The notes: generated by a model from the sequence alone, not told the origin. DNA of 21,251 bases from Thalassolituus sp034111725 (GCF_034111725.1 NZ_JAWUWR010000042.1:1-21251), one strand, 5' to 3'. Shown: positions 8,756 through 17,561, numbered from the stretch's first letter. Made by a program: numbers and translations.

Positions 8756-9610
8756 TTAGCCTTTCAGCTGTGCAGCAACTTCAGCAGCGAAGTCTACTTT
8801 TTCAACTTCAATGCCTTCACCAACTTCCAAACGTAGGAAGCTGATTACTTCAGCGCCAGCGGCTTTAGCCAACTGCGCAATAGTTTGCTCTGGGTTCTTA
8901 ACGAACGGCTGGTCTAGCAAGCTGTTTTCTTTCAGGAACTTGTTGATACGACCGCCCATCATTTTTTCGACGATTTCGTCTGGCTTACCAGCCATATCTG
9001 GCTGAGCTTTAATGATTTCTTTCTCTTTCTCAACAACTTCAGCTGGCATATCTTCTGCGCGAACAACACGTGGGTTCGAAGCAGTTACATGCATAGCGAT
9101 GTCTTTCGCAGTTTCCTCATTGCCGCCTTTCAGGGCAACGATACAAGCGATCTTGCCGTTTGAGTGGATATAAGCACCCAAAGTTTCAGCTTCAATAACC
9201 GCTGGACGACGAACAGTGATGTTTTCACCGATCTTTTGTACCAGGGCTTCACGCGCAGCTTCTAATTCACCGGCCATTAGAGCAGCAACGTCAGTTTCTT
9301 TTGTAGCCGCTAATTTTTCAACAACCTTGTCGGCAAAAGCATTGAAGTTAGCATCACCAGCAGCGAAGTCAGTTTCAGAGTTAACTTCAACAACGACAGC
9401 AACGCCACCATTAATGATAACGCGCAACTTACCTTCGGCAGCAGTACGGTCTGCTTTTTTAGCAGCCTTTAGGCCTGAGTTCTTACGCAGATCTTCAATC
9501 GCTAATTCGATATCGCCTTCAGCAGCAGTCAGTGCTTTTTTGCACTCCATCATGCCTAGACCAGTACGCTCACGCAGCTCTTTAACCATTGCAGCTGATA
9601 CGTTTGCCAT
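8756..9610 (-). CDS. tsf: Elongation factor Ts
   Basis: The 284-residue EF-Ts is the guanine-nucleotide exchange factor for EF-Tu. The N-terminal UBA-like domain has VKELRERTGLGMMECKKAL (from residue 10). The core contains EVNSETDFAAGDANF, the TDF motif that contacts EF-Tu. The C-terminal domain contains QPDMAGKPDEIVEKMMGGR and LLDQPFVKNPEQTI. The ATG at 9610 has GAGGAAG about 7 nt upstream. It is the second gene of the rpsB-tsf unit and is separated from rpsB by a strong terminator-like hairpin. Confidence 0.98.
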   Translation of the reverse strand: MANVSAAMVKELRERTGLGMMECKKALTAAEGDIELAIEDLRKNSGLKAAKKADRTAAEGKLRVIINGGVAVVVEVNSETDFAAGDANFNAFADKVVEKLAATKETDVAALMAGELEAAREALVQKIGENITVRRPAVIEAETLGAYIHSNGKIACIVALKGGNEETAKDIAMHVTASNPRVVRAEDMPAEVVEKEKEIIKAQPDMAGKPDEIVEKMMGGRINKFLKENSLLDQPFVKNPEQTIAQLAKAAGAEVISFLRLEVGEGIEVEKVDFAAEVAAQLKG

Positions 9611-9652
9611 GTGTGTCTTCCTCTATTTTAACTTGTCAGTAATCTTGCATCG

Positions 9653-9675
9653 AAAAAGAGGGGGCAAGCCCCCTC
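9653..9675 (-). terminator. Rho-independent terminator/attenuator between rpsB and tsf
   Basis: A perfect GC-rich 7-bp stem, GAGGGGG (9658-9664) and CCCCCTC (9669-9675), has a 4-base loop and is followed on the minus strand by five T residues (9657-9653). It begins 20 bp after the rpsB stop. Because tsf follows in the same direction with no obvious promoter, I infer partial termination that makes S2 and EF-Ts at different levels, as known for the E. coli rpsB-tsf unit. Confidence 0.85.
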
Positions 9676-9694
9676 CTTCCAGTGAGCCTAGCGA

Positions 9695-10441
9695 TTATTC
9701 AGCAGCTTCTTGAGCTGGAGCTTCTTCAGCCACTTCTACGAACTCATCAACAGTGCCATTGCCCTGCTTGCCTTCCAATACTGCGTCTGCAATTGCAGAT
9801 GCGTAGATTTGGATTGCACGGATCGCATCGTCGTTACCTGGGATAACGTAATCAATGCCATCTGGGTTTGAGTTAGTATCAACGATACCGACAACTGGGA
9901 TACCCAGCTTGTTAGCTTCCTGAACTGCGATGCGCTCGTGATCAACGTCAACTACGAACAACATATCAGGCAAACCGCCCATCTCTTTGATACCGCCGAT
10001 AGAACGCTCAAGCTTTTCCATCTCGCGAGTACGCATTAACGCTTCTTTCTTAGTCAGCTGTTCAAAAGTACCGTCGGACTTCTGAATTTCTAATTCACGC
10101 AAACGCTTGATCGACTGACGAATCGTTTTGTAGTTAGTCAACATACCGCCTAACCAGCGATGTGCAACGAACGGCATATTAGAACGCTCAGCCTGTTCTT
10201 TCATGATCTTACCCGCAGCGCGCTTAGTACCAACAAACAATACCTTGTTGTTTTTCGCAGCTAGAGCTTCAACCAATTTAAGAGCTTCGTTCAACGCTGG
10301 AACAGTATGTTCTAGGTTGATGATGTGAATTTTATTACGAGCACCGAAAATGTACTTACCCATCTTAGGGTTCCAGTAACGAGTTTGGTGACCAAAGTGA
10401 ACGCCTGCTTTAAGCAGATCGCGCATGCTAACTTGTGCCAT
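9695..10441 (-). CDS. rpsB: 30S ribosomal protein S2
   Basis: The 248-residue S2 protein is a late-assembling small-subunit protein that helps anchor S1. The sequence begins MAQVSMRDLLKAGVHFGHQ and contains RYWNPKMGKYIFGARNKIHIINLE, FVGTKRAAGKIMKEQA, HRWLGGMLTNYKTIRQS and GIVDTNSNPDGIDYVIPGND, all S2 landmarks. The acidic tail 'VEVAEEAPAQEAAE' is typical. The ATG at 10441 has AAGG upstream. It heads the long minus-strand housekeeping operon; its leader is structured (see the leader entry) and may bind S2 for autogenous control. Confidence 0.98.
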   Translation of the reverse strand: MAQVSMRDLLKAGVHFGHQTRYWNPKMGKYIFGARNKIHIINLEHTVPALNEALKLVEALAAKNNKVLFVGTKRAAGKIMKEQAERSNMPFVAHRWLGGMLTNYKTIRQSIKRLRELEIQKSDGTFEQLTKKEALMRTREMEKLERSIGGIKEMGGLPDMLFVVDVDHERIAVQEANKLGIPVVGIVDTNSNPDGIDYVIPGNDDAIRAIQIYASAIADAVLEGKQGNGTVDEFVEVAEEAPAQEAAE

Positions 10442-10515
10442 GGTATTTACCTTATATATGTAGGGTTAGGCCTCCACGTACCCTCAACATCGACCTATTT
10501 TCATAGGCACCCCGA
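10442..10515 (-). promoter_or_regulatory. Structured rpsB mRNA leader (candidate S2 autoregulatory element)
   Basis: The roughly 74-nt leader between the proposed start of transcription and rpsB contains a hairpin CCTAT / ATAGG closed by a GAAA (GNRA) tetraloop (10494-10507). Nearer the gene is a second possible stem, AGGGT / ACCCT (10462-10466 with 10480-10484). Gammaproteobacterial rpsB leaders are known to carry a conserved structure for feedback by S2. The position and two-stem layout fit this, but I have not matched it to the published covariance model. Confidence 0.45.
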
Positions 10516-10521
10516 CGTATC

Positions 10522-10527
10522 GTTATA
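10522..10527 (-). promoter_or_regulatory. Candidate -10 element of the rpsB promoter
   Basis: TATAAC on the minus strand (in the context ACTATAACG) lies about 80 bp upstream of rpsB. No convincing -35 hexamer sits 16-18 bp further up. It is proposed mainly because the operon needs a promoter here and the site would give a leader starting just before the hairpins. Confidence 0.4.
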
Positions 10528-10735
10528 GTACGTGTGTGTCATTTCATACCCACCTTGCAGTGCATTGGGCGGTGTACGGCGATTTTTTCGCGGGCGCTTT
10601 ATACCATTTTCTGATGCTTTTGACCAGAATAACTGTACGATTGACCTCGCACTGCGATTGCTGGTTCAACCAACGCCAGACAACCAGTACAATGTATGCA
10701 TTTCCAAGATACCGATTAAGGTCGCCCCCTTTATT

Positions 10736-11515
10736 ATGAGCGTAACCATCAATACGGCTGACGATATAGCCAAAATGCGCATCGCCGGCCGTCTCGCCGC
10801 CGAAGTACTAGAAATGATCGAACCATATGTGAAGCCAGGCGTTTCCACCGGTGAGTTAGATCGCATTTGTCATGACTATATCGTTAACGTGCAGCAAGCG
10901 ATTCCTGCACCGCTAAATTATCACGGCTTTCCAAAGTCGATCTGCACATCCGTTAACCAAGTTATTTGTCATGGCATTCCAAGCGACGACAAAATTCTAA
11001 AGAAAGGTGACGTCGTCAATCTAGACATCACCGTCATCAAAGACGGTTATCACGGTGACACCAGTAAGATGTTCCATATTGGCGAAGCAGCACCAGCTAA
11101 CAAGCGCCTCGTAGATATCACCCAAGAGTGCCTATATTTAGCCATCGATATGGTTAAGCCAGGCGTACAACTAGGAGATATTGGTCATGCTATTCAGCAA
11201 CACGCCGAGAGCAATCATTACTCAGTGGTACGCGAGTATTGCGGTCACGGTATTGGCAAAGTATTCCACGAAGATCCGCAAGTTCTGCACTACGGACGCC
11301 CAGGCACAGGGATGACAATCCAAGCGGGGATGATATTTACCATTGAGCCGATGATTAATATGGGCACGCGCTTCAATAAGCTGTTAAAAGATGGTTGGAC
11401 GGTGGTCACGAAAGATCGCAAATTATCTGCACAGTGGGAGCATACCTTGTTGGTTACTGAAACTGGCGTTGAAGTATTAACTAAGCGCAAAGAAGAAGAG
11501 CTATTCTGGAAGTGA
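10736..11515 (+). CDS. map: Methionine aminopeptidase, type I
   Basis: The 259-residue enzyme removes the initiator methionine from nascent proteins. I start at the ATG at 10736 (MSVTINTADDIAKMRIAG). With that start the five metal ligands fall at Asp97, Asp108, His171, Glu204 and Glu235, the same numbers as in E. coli Map, which settles the choice over a longer open frame beginning at 10532. The segment MEPYVKPGVSTGELDRIC-like (residues 27-45) and EYCGHGIGKVFHEDPQVLHY are hallmarks. It is divergent from rpsB, as in many gammaproteobacteria, and its TGA overlaps the GTG of glnD. Confidence 0.97.
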   Translation: MSVTINTADDIAKMRIAGRLAAEVLEMIEPYVKPGVSTGELDRICHDYIVNVQQAIPAPLNYHGFPKSICTSVNQVICHGIPSDDKILKKGDVVNLDITVIKDGYHGDTSKMFHIGEAAPANKRLVDITQECLYLAIDMVKPGVQLGDIGHAIQQHAESNHYSVVREYCGHGIGKVFHEDPQVLHYGRPGTGMTIQAGMIFTIEPMINMGTRFNKLLKDGWTVVTKDRKLSAQWEHTLLVTETGVEVLTKRKEEELFWK

Positions 11516-14211
11516 GTCAGTCATTGGACATGCCTTCACTACCCACGATTGATGCTCAAGATCTGATGGCGCGGCTGGCTGCCGCTCCCTCGCCGCTACC
11601 GGTTATTAAGCCTCTTCTGAAACGCATTCAAGAAGAGTCACATGCGTATTTTCGCGCAACATTCGATGCAAACACGTTAGTACCCCATCGTGCAAAGTTG
11701 ATGGATACCATGCTGCAATGCTTGTGGCAGCATCGTAAATTATCAGACCAAGGCATCGCACTTATTGCTGTCGGCGGTTATGGCCGGGCAGAGCTACATC
11801 CTCATTCCGATATAGACGTCCTTATACTTGCTCTGAATGAAGATACGATTAATGCCAACGGCGCGGCACTGCAAGATTTTATAACCCTGCTCTGGGATCT
11901 CAAGCTTGATGTGGGTCATAGCGTTAGAACGCTAGACGAATGTGTATCCGAAGCCGATGGCGATCTCACCATCATTACTAACATGATGGAAAGCCGACAT
12001 TTAGCCGGTGATCAAAGCCTACACCCAGTATTAACGAACCGAGTAGCGGCAACAGAAATATGGCCGGCTGAAAAGTTTTTCACCGCTAAATGGCAAGAGT
12101 TGATAAACCGCCATAAAAAGCACGATGATCCCGAATACAATTTAGAACCCAACGTAAAAAATTCACCAGGCACTCTGCGCGACATACAGTCAGTAAGCTG
12201 GGTAGCTATGCGTCACTTTGGTAAAGGCACGCTTCAAAGCCTAGAAGAACAAGGCTTTTTAACAGAATTCGAACACCGCCGCTTAGCGCGAAGCCTGAGC
12301 TTTTTATGGCAAGTACGTTACGCTCTACATATGATCGCCGGTCGTGAAGAAGATCGCCTGCTATTTGACCTACAACGAGAAATTGCCGAACTACTGGGTT
12401 ATGTTGATGACGGTCAACGCTTAGGTGTTGAGCAGTTTATGGCTCAGTTTTATCGCAACCAATTATCCACCACTGAATTATGTGATTTGTTATTGCTGCA
12501 TTTCAATGAAGACTATATGGGATGCGGCAATCCAGAGAATATCGAGAATATTAACGAACACTTCGTCCTATGTAATGGCTATTTACAGCACGTTACGCCG
12601 AGTTTATTTGTCGAAGATCCTTCTTGGTTATTGCGCGTATTTCTATTGATGGCGCAGTTACCACAAGCGAAGGGCATTCATTCGGGAACGATTCGTGCGC
12701 TGCGGGATAATCGTCGTTTAATTGATGATGAGTATCGCCATAACCACGAACACAATGAATTGTTTATGCAGTTAATGCGCAACCGTTCGCGCGTTGTACG
12801 CGAACTATCACGCATGATGCGATACGGTATTTTAGGACGCTACATTCCTGAATTCGGCCACATTATAGGCATGATGGAATACGATTTATTCCATAAATAT
12901 ACAGTTGATGAGCATAGCTTCCGCATGGCGCGCTTACTGCGTCACTTCCGCTTTGGCGATGTGCGAGAACACTTTCCTATTGCTTCGCGCTTAATCCATA
13001 AAGTGCAAAAGAAAGAAATTTTGTATTTAGCAGCACTGCTGCATGACACAGGTAAAAGCATTGATGGCGACCATACTGCGAACGGTGGTGAAATAGCCGC
13101 AGCGTTTTGTCGCCAACACAATTTGCGCCCGACCGACTCTCATATGGTTTCTTGGTTGGTTACGAATCACTTGTTAATGTCGAACGCATCACAACGTATT
13201 GATATTAACAACCCTGAAGACGTCCATCACTTTGCCTTGGAAATCGGCGATCAGCACCACCTTGATATGCTGTATTTAATTTCGGTAGCAGATATCTTTA
13301 GTACGAATCCCGACCTCTGGACGCCTTGGCGTGCAGAACAAATGCGCGAGCTTTATCGCAACACCAAAGCCGCACTACGTCGAGGATTAGAGAATCCAAT
13401 TCATAAAGAAGACCTGATCGAAGAAATCCAGCAGGAAGCTATTCAGCAACTTTTGGCTCATGGCTTAAGCGAAGAACGTATTCGTGAAATTTGGGGCGTA
13501 CCTGGAGACGATTATTTTTTACGCGAAGGTGTTGATAATATTGTCTGGCACAGTTTAGAAATTAACGCTCACGGTACTAGCGCGACACCATTAATTTCTA
13601 TTCGGCAGACCTCAGACCAACAATTCGAAGGCGCGACGCAGATCTTTATCTTCATGAAAGATCAACCGAATCTATTTGCGGTTACCACCGCGACACTGGA
13701 TCAACTGAACCTCAACATTCAAGACGCACGCATCATGACATCTGAAGTTGATAACAACGCTGTAGACACCTATATCGTTCTTGATGAAAACAATCATGCA
13801 ATAAATGACCCGCAGCGCCTACAACATATTCGCGACACTCTGCGGGCAGCACTGTCAGATCCGAATGACTTTACGACCATCATCCAAAGGCGAACGCCGC
13901 GTATGCTAAAACAATTTATGGTGGAAACACAGGTAACCATGAGTAACGATCCCATCATGCATCGCACTGTATTAGAAGTTATCGCAGCTGATCGTCCAGG
14001 TTTGTTGGCACGAATGGGCGCTATTCTTTCTGAATTTAATGCTCAACTCCAAGGTGCAAAGATCCTGACCGAAGGAGAACGGGTATCGGATATATTCTTT
14101 ATTGTGAATAGTAAAGGGCAACCGTATTCCGATGCTGCGCAGTGTGAAGCACTACAAAATGCCATTATTCGTGGCTTAGATGATCAAGTGGAAGCACAAT
14201 CGGCGGTATAG
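11512..14211 (+). CDS. glnD: GlnD, PII uridylyltransferase/uridylyl-removing enzyme
   Basis: The 899-residue bifunctional nitrogen sensor uridylylates PII proteins when glutamine is low and removes UMP when it is high. The nucleotidyltransferase motif GGYGRAELHPHSDIDVL starts near residue 88. The HD hydrolase domain carries HDTGK at residues 511-515, preceded by the conserved 'FHKYTVDEHSFRMARLLRHF'. Two ACT domains, which bind glutamine, cover about residues 709-780 and 817-899. The start is taken as the GTG at 11512, overlapping the map stop as GTGA and suggesting coupling; an ATG at 11530 is a possible alternative. All catalytic motifs are intact. The map-glnD adjacency is conserved, so its presence near the nif-like island at 17641-20896 is probably coincidental. 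Confidence 0.96.
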   Translation: MSQSLDMPSLPTIDAQDLMARLAAAPSPLPVIKPLLKRIQEESHAYFRATFDANTLVPHRAKLMDTMLQCLWQHRKLSDQGIALIAVGGYGRAELHPHSDIDVLILALNEDTINANGAALQDFITLLWDLKLDVGHSVRTLDECVSEADGDLTIITNMMESRHLAGDQSLHPVLTNRVAATEIWPAEKFFTAKWQELINRHKKHDDPEYNLEPNVKNSPGTLRDIQSVSWVAMRHFGKGTLQSLEEQGFLTEFEHRRLARSLSFLWQVRYALHMIAGREEDRLLFDLQREIAELLGYVDDGQRLGVEQFMAQFYRNQLSTTELCDLLLLHFNEDYMGCGNPENIENINEHFVLCNGYLQHVTPSLFVEDPSWLLRVFLLMAQLPQAKGIHSGTIRALRDNRRLIDDEYRHNHEHNELFMQLMRNRSRVVRELSRMMRYGILGRYIPEFGHIIGMMEYDLFHKYTVDEHSFRMARLLRHFRFGDVREHFPIASRLIHKVQKKEILYLAALLHDTGKSIDGDHTANGGEIAAAFCRQHNLRPTDSHMVSWLVTNHLLMSNASQRIDINNPEDVHHFALEIGDQHHLDMLYLISVADIFSTNPDLWTPWRAEQMRELYRNTKAALRRGLENPIHKEDLIEEIQQEAIQQLLAHGLSEERIREIWGVPGDDYFLREGVDNIVWHSLEINAHGTSATPLISIRQTSDQQFEGATQIFIFMKDQPNLFAVTTATLDQLNLNIQDARIMTSEVDNNAVDTYIVLDENNHAINDPQRLQHIRDTLRAALSDPNDFTTIIQRRTPRMLKQFMVETQVTMSNDPIMHRTVLEVIAADRPGLLARMGAILSEFNAQLQGAKILTEGERVSDIFFIVNSKGQPYSDAAQCEALQNAIIRGLDDQVEAQSAV

Positions 14212-14231
14212 CCGCCGCCCTGTAAACTTAC

Positions 14232-14257
14232 TCGCATAAATCGAAAGGTTTATGCGA
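14232..14257. repeat. Perfect 9-bp inverted repeat between glnD and the pirin gene
   Basis: TCGCATAAA (14232-14240) and TTTATGCGA (14249-14257) flank an 8-base spacer. It starts 21 bp after the glnD stop and ends 60 bp before the pirin start. On the plus strand it is followed by A residues, not T, so it is not a standard terminator for glnD. It could be a palindromic operator for the pirin gene or an mRNA 3' hairpin. Confidence 0.6.
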
Positions 14258-14317
14258 AAAAATCCCCTCAATATTTTCTCTAAAGCACAGTAAAGTAGCG
14301 CTATTAAAGGAGGATTT

Positions 14318-15160
14318 ATGTCACACCGCACCCTGCAAACCATCATACCTAGTCATGCCAGTTCTGATGGCGATGGCGTAAAAATTCGCCGCGTAGCGCT
14401 ATTTGATACAACAGTAACGGACCCTTTTCTCATGCTAGATGAATTAGGTTCCGACAATCCTGATGACTATATCGGGGGCTTTCCGCCACATCCACATCGC
14501 GGCATGGAAACACTCACTTATTTGCGCTTTGGTGCTTTAGAGCATCGCGATCACTTGGGTAATCGAGGCGAAATTCGCAGTGGTGGCGCGCAGTGGATGT
14601 CTGCAGGTAGAGGCATTATTCATAGTGAAATGCCAAGTCGAGAAATGTCTCGCTTGCATGGCTTTCAATTATGGATCAACTTGCCCGCTAAACACAAAAT
14701 GGATGCGCCGAAATATCGCGATGTGCCTGCTGACGAAATAACAGAATGCACACTAAATACAGGCATTAATGCCAAAGCCCTTGCTGGAAACTGGCAATTG
14801 AATGGCCAAGAGTTACAAGGCCCGCTGCAAGACTTAGCAGCACAGGCACGCTATCTTGATCTCTATTTGCCGGCAGGTTTAGAAGTAACTATTCCTATCG
14901 ATGCCGGCCACAATACCTTGGCCTACGTATATGAAGGGCAATTAGAGACTTCACCAGCAGCGCCCGAGAAGTCCTTGCTAGTATTTAATCAGACGGGAGA
15001 TACCTTGCTGCTACAGGCAAAGTCAAATACGCAATTGTTATTACTTACAGGCAAGGCAATTAAAGAGCCGGTAGCTCACTATGGACCTTTTGTAATGAAT
15101 ACTCGCGAGGAGATTGAACAAGCAATACAGGATTACAATAACGGCCTTTTCGGCAATTAA
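14318..15160 (+). CDS. Pirin family protein (cupin, probable quercetinase-like or redox-sensing)
   Basis: The 280-residue product is a bicupin of the pirin family. The N-terminal cupin has all four metal ligands: His58 and His60 in PPHPHRGMETLTYL, and His102 and Glu104 in GGAQWMSAGRGIIHSEMP. The C-terminal cupin (about residues 165-275, ending PVAHYGPFVMNT) is also typical. Bacterial pirins include quercetin 2,3-dioxygenases and proteins that modulate enzymes such as pyruvate dehydrogenase; which applies here cannot be told. An excellent ribosome-binding site, AAAGGAGG (14306-14313), lies 4 nt before the ATG. The gene stands alone, convergent with the helicase, and a 9-bp palindrome lies upstream. 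Confidence 0.92.
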   Translation: MSHRTLQTIIPSHASSDGDGVKIRRVALFDTTVTDPFLMLDELGSDNPDDYIGGFPPHPHRGMETLTYLRFGALEHRDHLGNRGEIRSGGAQWMSAGRGIIHSEMPSREMSRLHGFQLWINLPAKHKMDAPKYRDVPADEITECTLNTGINAKALAGNWQLNGQELQGPLQDLAAQARYLDLYLPAGLEVTIPIDAGHNTLAYVYEGQLETSPAAPEKSLLVFNQTGDTLLLQAKSNTQLLLLTGKAIKEPVAHYGPFVMNTREEIEQAIQDYNNGLFGN

Positions 15161-15186
15161 TGTAACCCTGCAATGTTTCCGAAGCC

Positions 15187-16566
15187 TTATTTCTGAGGCT
15201 TCTGACGACGGATAGGAGCAAAGCCAGAGTTATCCATAAGATTGCTCTTCTTTGCTTCTGTTTCTTCAGTTTTCGGGCGACTTGGGCGAGGGCCCAGTTT
15301 CTTCTTGTCCGAAGGTGCTTTACGACCAGCTGCTTTTGCTGGCACTTTACCTTTTGGCTTTTTCTTCGGACCTGCCGCCTTACCAGACGCTTTAACTTTT
15401 TTCGGGCCTTTATATTCGGCTTTGAGTTCAGAGATCTGACGCGATTCCATTTGAATCTCGAGATAGCGCTCGATAGAAGCTTTTAAATTCCACTCATGCG
15501 CCGCAATCAAACTGATCGCCAAACCTTCTTTACCCGCACGACCAGTACGACCGATTCGATGAACATACTCATCGCCTTTACGAGCAAGATCATAGTTAAT
15601 AACCAGATCCAGACCTTCAACGTCTAATCCACGCGCTGCAACATCGGTTGCCACTAAGATCTGACGCTTACCTTCACGTATCGACTGCATAACGTAATTA
15701 CGTTCATCTTGAGTCATTTCGCCGTGCAGCATGGCAATACCATTGCGATGACGACGTAAGAATTCAGATAAGCGCTCTACTTCCATACGCTTGTTAACGA
15801 ATATAATGGCTTTGTCGTAGGTTTCATTAGCTAGCAGCCAAGTTACTAAGCGATCTTTATGCGCGTTATCATCAGCCAAAATACGCTGTTGACGAATAAA
15901 AGCATGCTGAACTTGAGCAGTATTCGTTGTGATTTCTTCTGGCTTATTGAGCATAGCGCGAGCAATACGGCCTACCCCTTCATGACGCAGTGTCGCTGAT
16001 AACATGAAGGTTTGACGTTCTTTCTTTGCCTTGCCGACGATGATCTCCATATCTTCGGAGAAGCCCATATCCAGCATACGGTCCGCTTCATCCAGTACCA
16101 AAAACTCAAGATCACTCAGATCGACAGTCTCACGGCGAATATGATCCACTAGTCGGCCCGTGGTAGAGATAATGATCTCTGGGTTCTTACGCAGCATCGA
16201 CGCTTGATACTTAAACTCTTCGCCGCCAGTAAGCACACCAACGTTCAACGTTGTTAAGTCGGTTAATTGCTTCGCTGCTTTAAACACTTGGCGAGCAAGC
16301 TCGCGTGTTGGTACTAGCACTAAAGCGCGTGTCGCAGAGTCGCTAGCCTCAACCTGGAGTAGCTTTTCCATAATGGGTAATAGATAAGCAAGCGTTTTAC
16401 CGCTTCCGGTCTCCGCACACACCTTTAAATCTTTTCCTGCCATTGCCAACGGCAGCATTTGTGCTTGCACTTCTGTCGGCGCTGAAATGTTCTGCTTTTC
16501 AAGGCCAGAAAGAATACGGGGGTTAAATTCGATATCGGCAAACACGGCGGTAACTCTTAAGATCAT
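15187..16566 (-). CDS. srmB: DEAD-box RNA helicase, SrmB-like
   Basis: This ATP-dependent RNA helicase probably acts in ribosome assembly. In the 459-residue reading the motifs are: Q motif PTEVQAQ (30-36), motif I AETGSGKT (51-58), PTRELARQ (86-93), TTGR (135-138), DEAD (159-162), SAT (190-192), then VATDVAARGLDVEGL and HRIGRTGRAG. SrmB is favoured because motif Ib is TTGR rather than TPGR, and because 'AISLIAAHE...RYLE...ISELK' resembles E. coli SrmB as I remember it. A basic Lys/Pro-rich tail (about 388-459) follows, probably binding RNA. The start is uncertain: GTG at 16545 gives the usual 'FADIEF' beginning, has AAGAG 8 nt upstream, and fits the promoter at 16578 better than the ATG at 16566. 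Confidence 0.9.
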   Translation of the reverse strand: MILRVTAVFADIEFNPRILSGLEKQNISAPTEVQAQMLPLAMAGKDLKVCAETGSGKTLAYLLPIMEKLLQVEASDSATRALVLVPTRELARQVFKAAKQLTDLTTLNVGVLTGGEEFKYQASMLRKNPEIIISTTGRLVDHIRRETVDLSDLEFLVLDEADRMLDMGFSEDMEIIVGKAKKERQTFMLSATLRHEGVGRIARAMLNKPEEITTNTAQVQHAFIRQQRILADDNAHKDRLVTWLLANETYDKAIIFVNKRMEVERLSEFLRRHRNGIAMLHGEMTQDERNYVMQSIREGKRQILVATDVAARGLDVEGLDLVINYDLARKGDEYVHRIGRTGRAGKEGLAISLIAAHEWNLKASIERYLEIQMESRQISELKAEYKGPKKVKASGKAAGPKKKPKGKVPAKAAGRKAPSDKKKLGPRPSRPKTEETEAKKSNLMDNSGFAPIRRQKPQK

Positions 16567-16577
16567 TGAAGTTGGCC

Positions 16578-16586
16578 AGTATAACA
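16578..16586 (-). promoter_or_regulatory. Candidate extended -10 promoter of the helicase gene
   Basis: On the minus strand the sequence TGTTATACT is an extended -10 (TGn plus TATACT), which can work without a good -35. Transcription would begin near 16571, only about 5 nt before the ATG at 16566 but about 27 nt before the GTG at 16545. It therefore supports the GTG start. No good -35 was seen. Confidence 0.5.
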
Positions 16587-16707
16587 GAGCTCAGCCAACC
16601 TCGTGAGTCAGAAGCGTGTTTGCAGGGTGTTTTAGCCATCAAGAAGACGTAAACTCTGCGCCACTTATTTTGTCCTACCACTAGTTATCCATGTATTAGA
16701 GTAACTC

Positions 16708-17526
16708 ATGCAAAAACTACTTATTACCGCCGCAATCACCAGCCTTATAATCGGCTGCTCAACCAGCCCTACTGGCCGCTCACAATTGATGCTGGTTTCG
16801 CCTCAGTCTGCGATTTCCTCGTCGGAAACTGCCTACCTGAGCACAGTGACGGAACTCGATAGCAATAAACAGCTCATCACGGACTCCGCTTGGGTAAAGC
16901 GTATTCAAACTATTACTGGGCGCTTAGTCACTGAAGCCGTTGCTATGCATCCAGAAACCAAAGATTGGAAATGGAGTGTCGCTATTATCAATGATGCCAA
17001 CACCCTGAACGCTTGGTGCATGGCCGGTGGACGTATGGCGATTTATAGTGGCATTGTTACTCAGCTAGATCTTACCGACGACGAGATAGCGCAAATTATG
17101 GGACACGAAATTTCTCATGCATTGGCAAACCACACCGCGGAGCGTATGTCGCGCGCCATGATGATGAGCGCTGGCTTAAGTGCTGCAGCAGTCGTCACTG
17201 AGAATAACCAAACGGCCCTGAGCGGTGCAGCTTTAGCGGCTAAATTTGCACTTGAGCTACCGAACAGTCGTACAGCAGAATCTGAAGCGGATCGAATTGG
17301 TATTGAGCTGGCGACTCGCGCTGGATACAAGCCAGAGGCGGCTGTATCACTATGGCAAAAAATGCAAAAAGCCGGTGGTGGTAGCCAACCTGAGTTTATG
17401 AGCACTCACCCATCACCGAGCAACCGCGCTAAAACGTTAGGAGAAATAGGCGCTAAAATGATAAAGCTGAATCCGACGCTTAAGCCTGCCGCCGTGTATC
17501 CTATCGAGATTGTTACTAAGGCGTGA
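16708..17526 (+). CDS. M48-family metalloprotease lipoprotein (LoiP/YcaL-like)
   Basis: This 272-residue protein is a zinc-dependent protease anchored in the envelope. The first 16 residues form a lipoprotein signal peptide ending IIG, with lipidated Cys17 followed by Ser, which predicts outer-membrane sorting. The zinc motif HEISH is at residues 133-137 and the third ligand is probably Glu191 in AESEADRIG. 'STHPSPSNRAKTL' near residue 233 is the conserved substrate-cleft block of this group. E. coli LoiP and YcaL, which degrade misfolded outer-membrane proteins, have the same layout; orthology to either is not established. It is a single gene with its own terminator (17562-17597). Confidence 0.92.
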   Translation: MQKLLITAAITSLIIGCSTSPTGRSQLMLVSPQSAISSSETAYLSTVTELDSNKQLITDSAWVKRIQTITGRLVTEAVAMHPETKDWKWSVAIINDANTLNAWCMAGGRMAIYSGIVTQLDLTDDEIAQIMGHEISHALANHTAERMSRAMMMSAGLSAAAVVTENNQTALSGAALAAKFALELPNSRTAESEADRIGIELATRAGYKPEAAVSLWQKMQKAGGGSQPEFMSTHPSPSNRAKTLGEIGAKMIKLNPTLKPAAVYPIEIVTKA

Positions 17527-17561
17527 TGAGATAGACCCATTGAGCGCCGATACGTAAACAG

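Noticed and set aside
9216..9713. 165-codon open frame on the plus strand opposite tsf
   Set aside because: It is antisense to a highly conserved gene, its Ala/Ser/Arg-rich composition is that of an antisense shadow, and it has no recognisable motif.
10532..10735. Open frame extending map upstream by 68 codons, and a possible sigma70 -10 (TACAAT, 10688-10693) for map
   Set aside because: The ATG at 10736 reproduces the E. coli metal-ligand numbering exactly, so the extension is untranslated leader. The TACAAT has no credible -35 at 16-18 bp, so I did not list it as a promoter.
14201..14217. CGGCGG / CCGCCG hairpin over the glnD stop codon
   Set aside because: It is a short stem with no following T run and could easily arise by chance from GC-rich codons.
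15181..15202. GAAGCC / GGCTTC hairpin at the convergent end of the pirin and helicase genes
   Set aside because: The stem is only 6 bp with a 10-base loop and no T run on either strand, too weak to call a terminator.
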